Below are positions 5,872 to 5,911 of a stretch of 5,911 nucleotides of DNA, piece by piece. The stretch is from Acetobacteraceae bacterium. Its GTDB lineage: Bacteria > Pseudomonadota > Alphaproteobacteria > Acetobacterales > Acetobacteraceae. The stretch is taken from NCBI GenBank assembly GCA_030039695.1, contig JASHVB010000830.1, positions 1 to 5,911 of the forward strand, given 5' to 3'. The position numbers were made by a program, and so were the translations under genes. Numbering within the stretch: position 1 is the first letter of the stretch; each line of letters begins with the position of its first letter. A model generated the notes under the pieces. It was not told the DNA's origin. It searched no databases and saw only the letters and a program-made list of their open reading frames with translations.

Positions 5872-5911
5872 ATGACTGCTCTGCAAGCCATCGTCATCGC
5901 CCTCGTGCAGG
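5872..5911 (+). CDS. probable undecaprenyl-diphosphate phosphatase, first 13 codons (runs off the window)
   Basis: An ATG at 5872 opens MTALQAIVIALVQ, which continues past the right edge. The pattern of a short leader, LQA, a hydrophobic stretch and VQ fits the first helix of UppP/BacA, the membrane enzyme that dephosphorylates undecaprenyl diphosphate to the lipid carrier used for peptidoglycan and surface polysaccharides. AGGA (5861-5864) lies 7 bases upstream, a good ribosome binding site. It follows the ATP-grasp gene by 46 bases on the same strand, so it is likely the third gene of the operon. The defining catalytic motifs are outside the window, so the call rests on 13 residues and context. 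Confidence 0.55.
   Translation, partial: MTALQAIVIALVQ

Noticed and set aside
1..5911. CRISPR arrays, tRNA or rRNA genes, insertion sequences
   Set aside because: No regularly spaced repeats, cloverleaf-like segments, rRNA motifs, transposase-like proteins or matching terminal inverted repeats were found by eye.

Overview
This is a GC-rich window whose codon use and gene content fit a Burkholderiales-type betaproteobacterium. That assignment is inferred from the protein families and base composition; no marker gene is present. The window starts inside one gene and ends inside another.

Layout from left to right. (1) Positions 1-579 (+) hold the C-terminal two thirds of a ketopantoate-reductase-family protein. 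(2) Positions 580-1036 contain no intact gene. On the minus strand they carry the remains of a PemK/MazF-like toxin gene (about 613-960) and a perfect 11-bp hairpin at 1001-1025. (3) Positions 1037-3091 (-) form a two-gene operon: an alpha/beta-hydrolase-fold protein followed, 33 bases later, by a luciferase-like flavin-dependent monooxygenase. (4) Positions about 3170-4007 (-) hold a heavily decayed cation diffusion facilitator (CzcD/ZitB-like zinc/cobalt/cadmium exporter) gene, broken by several frameshifts, a deletion and two in-frame stops. (5) From 4135 to the right edge, on the plus strand, lie a DedA/VTT membrane protein, an ATP-grasp ligase-like protein overlapping it by ATGA, and the first 13 codons of a protein that looks like undecaprenyl-diphosphate phosphatase (UppP/BacA).

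How the genes may work together. The monooxygenase and hydrolase look like a small catabolic unit whose substrate cannot be read from the sequence. The hydrolase has glycine where the nucleophilic serine normally sits, so it may not be a classical hydrolase. The right-hand operon combines a DedA-family protein (some members flip undecaprenyl phosphate), a probable UppP (makes undecaprenyl phosphate) and an ATP-grasp enzyme of unknown substrate with a hydrophobic N-terminal segment. This is the most interesting intact assembly, suggesting lipid-carrier recycling linked to an uncharacterised ligation. The two pseudogenes on either side of the catabolic pair mark the left two thirds as a region of gene turnover.
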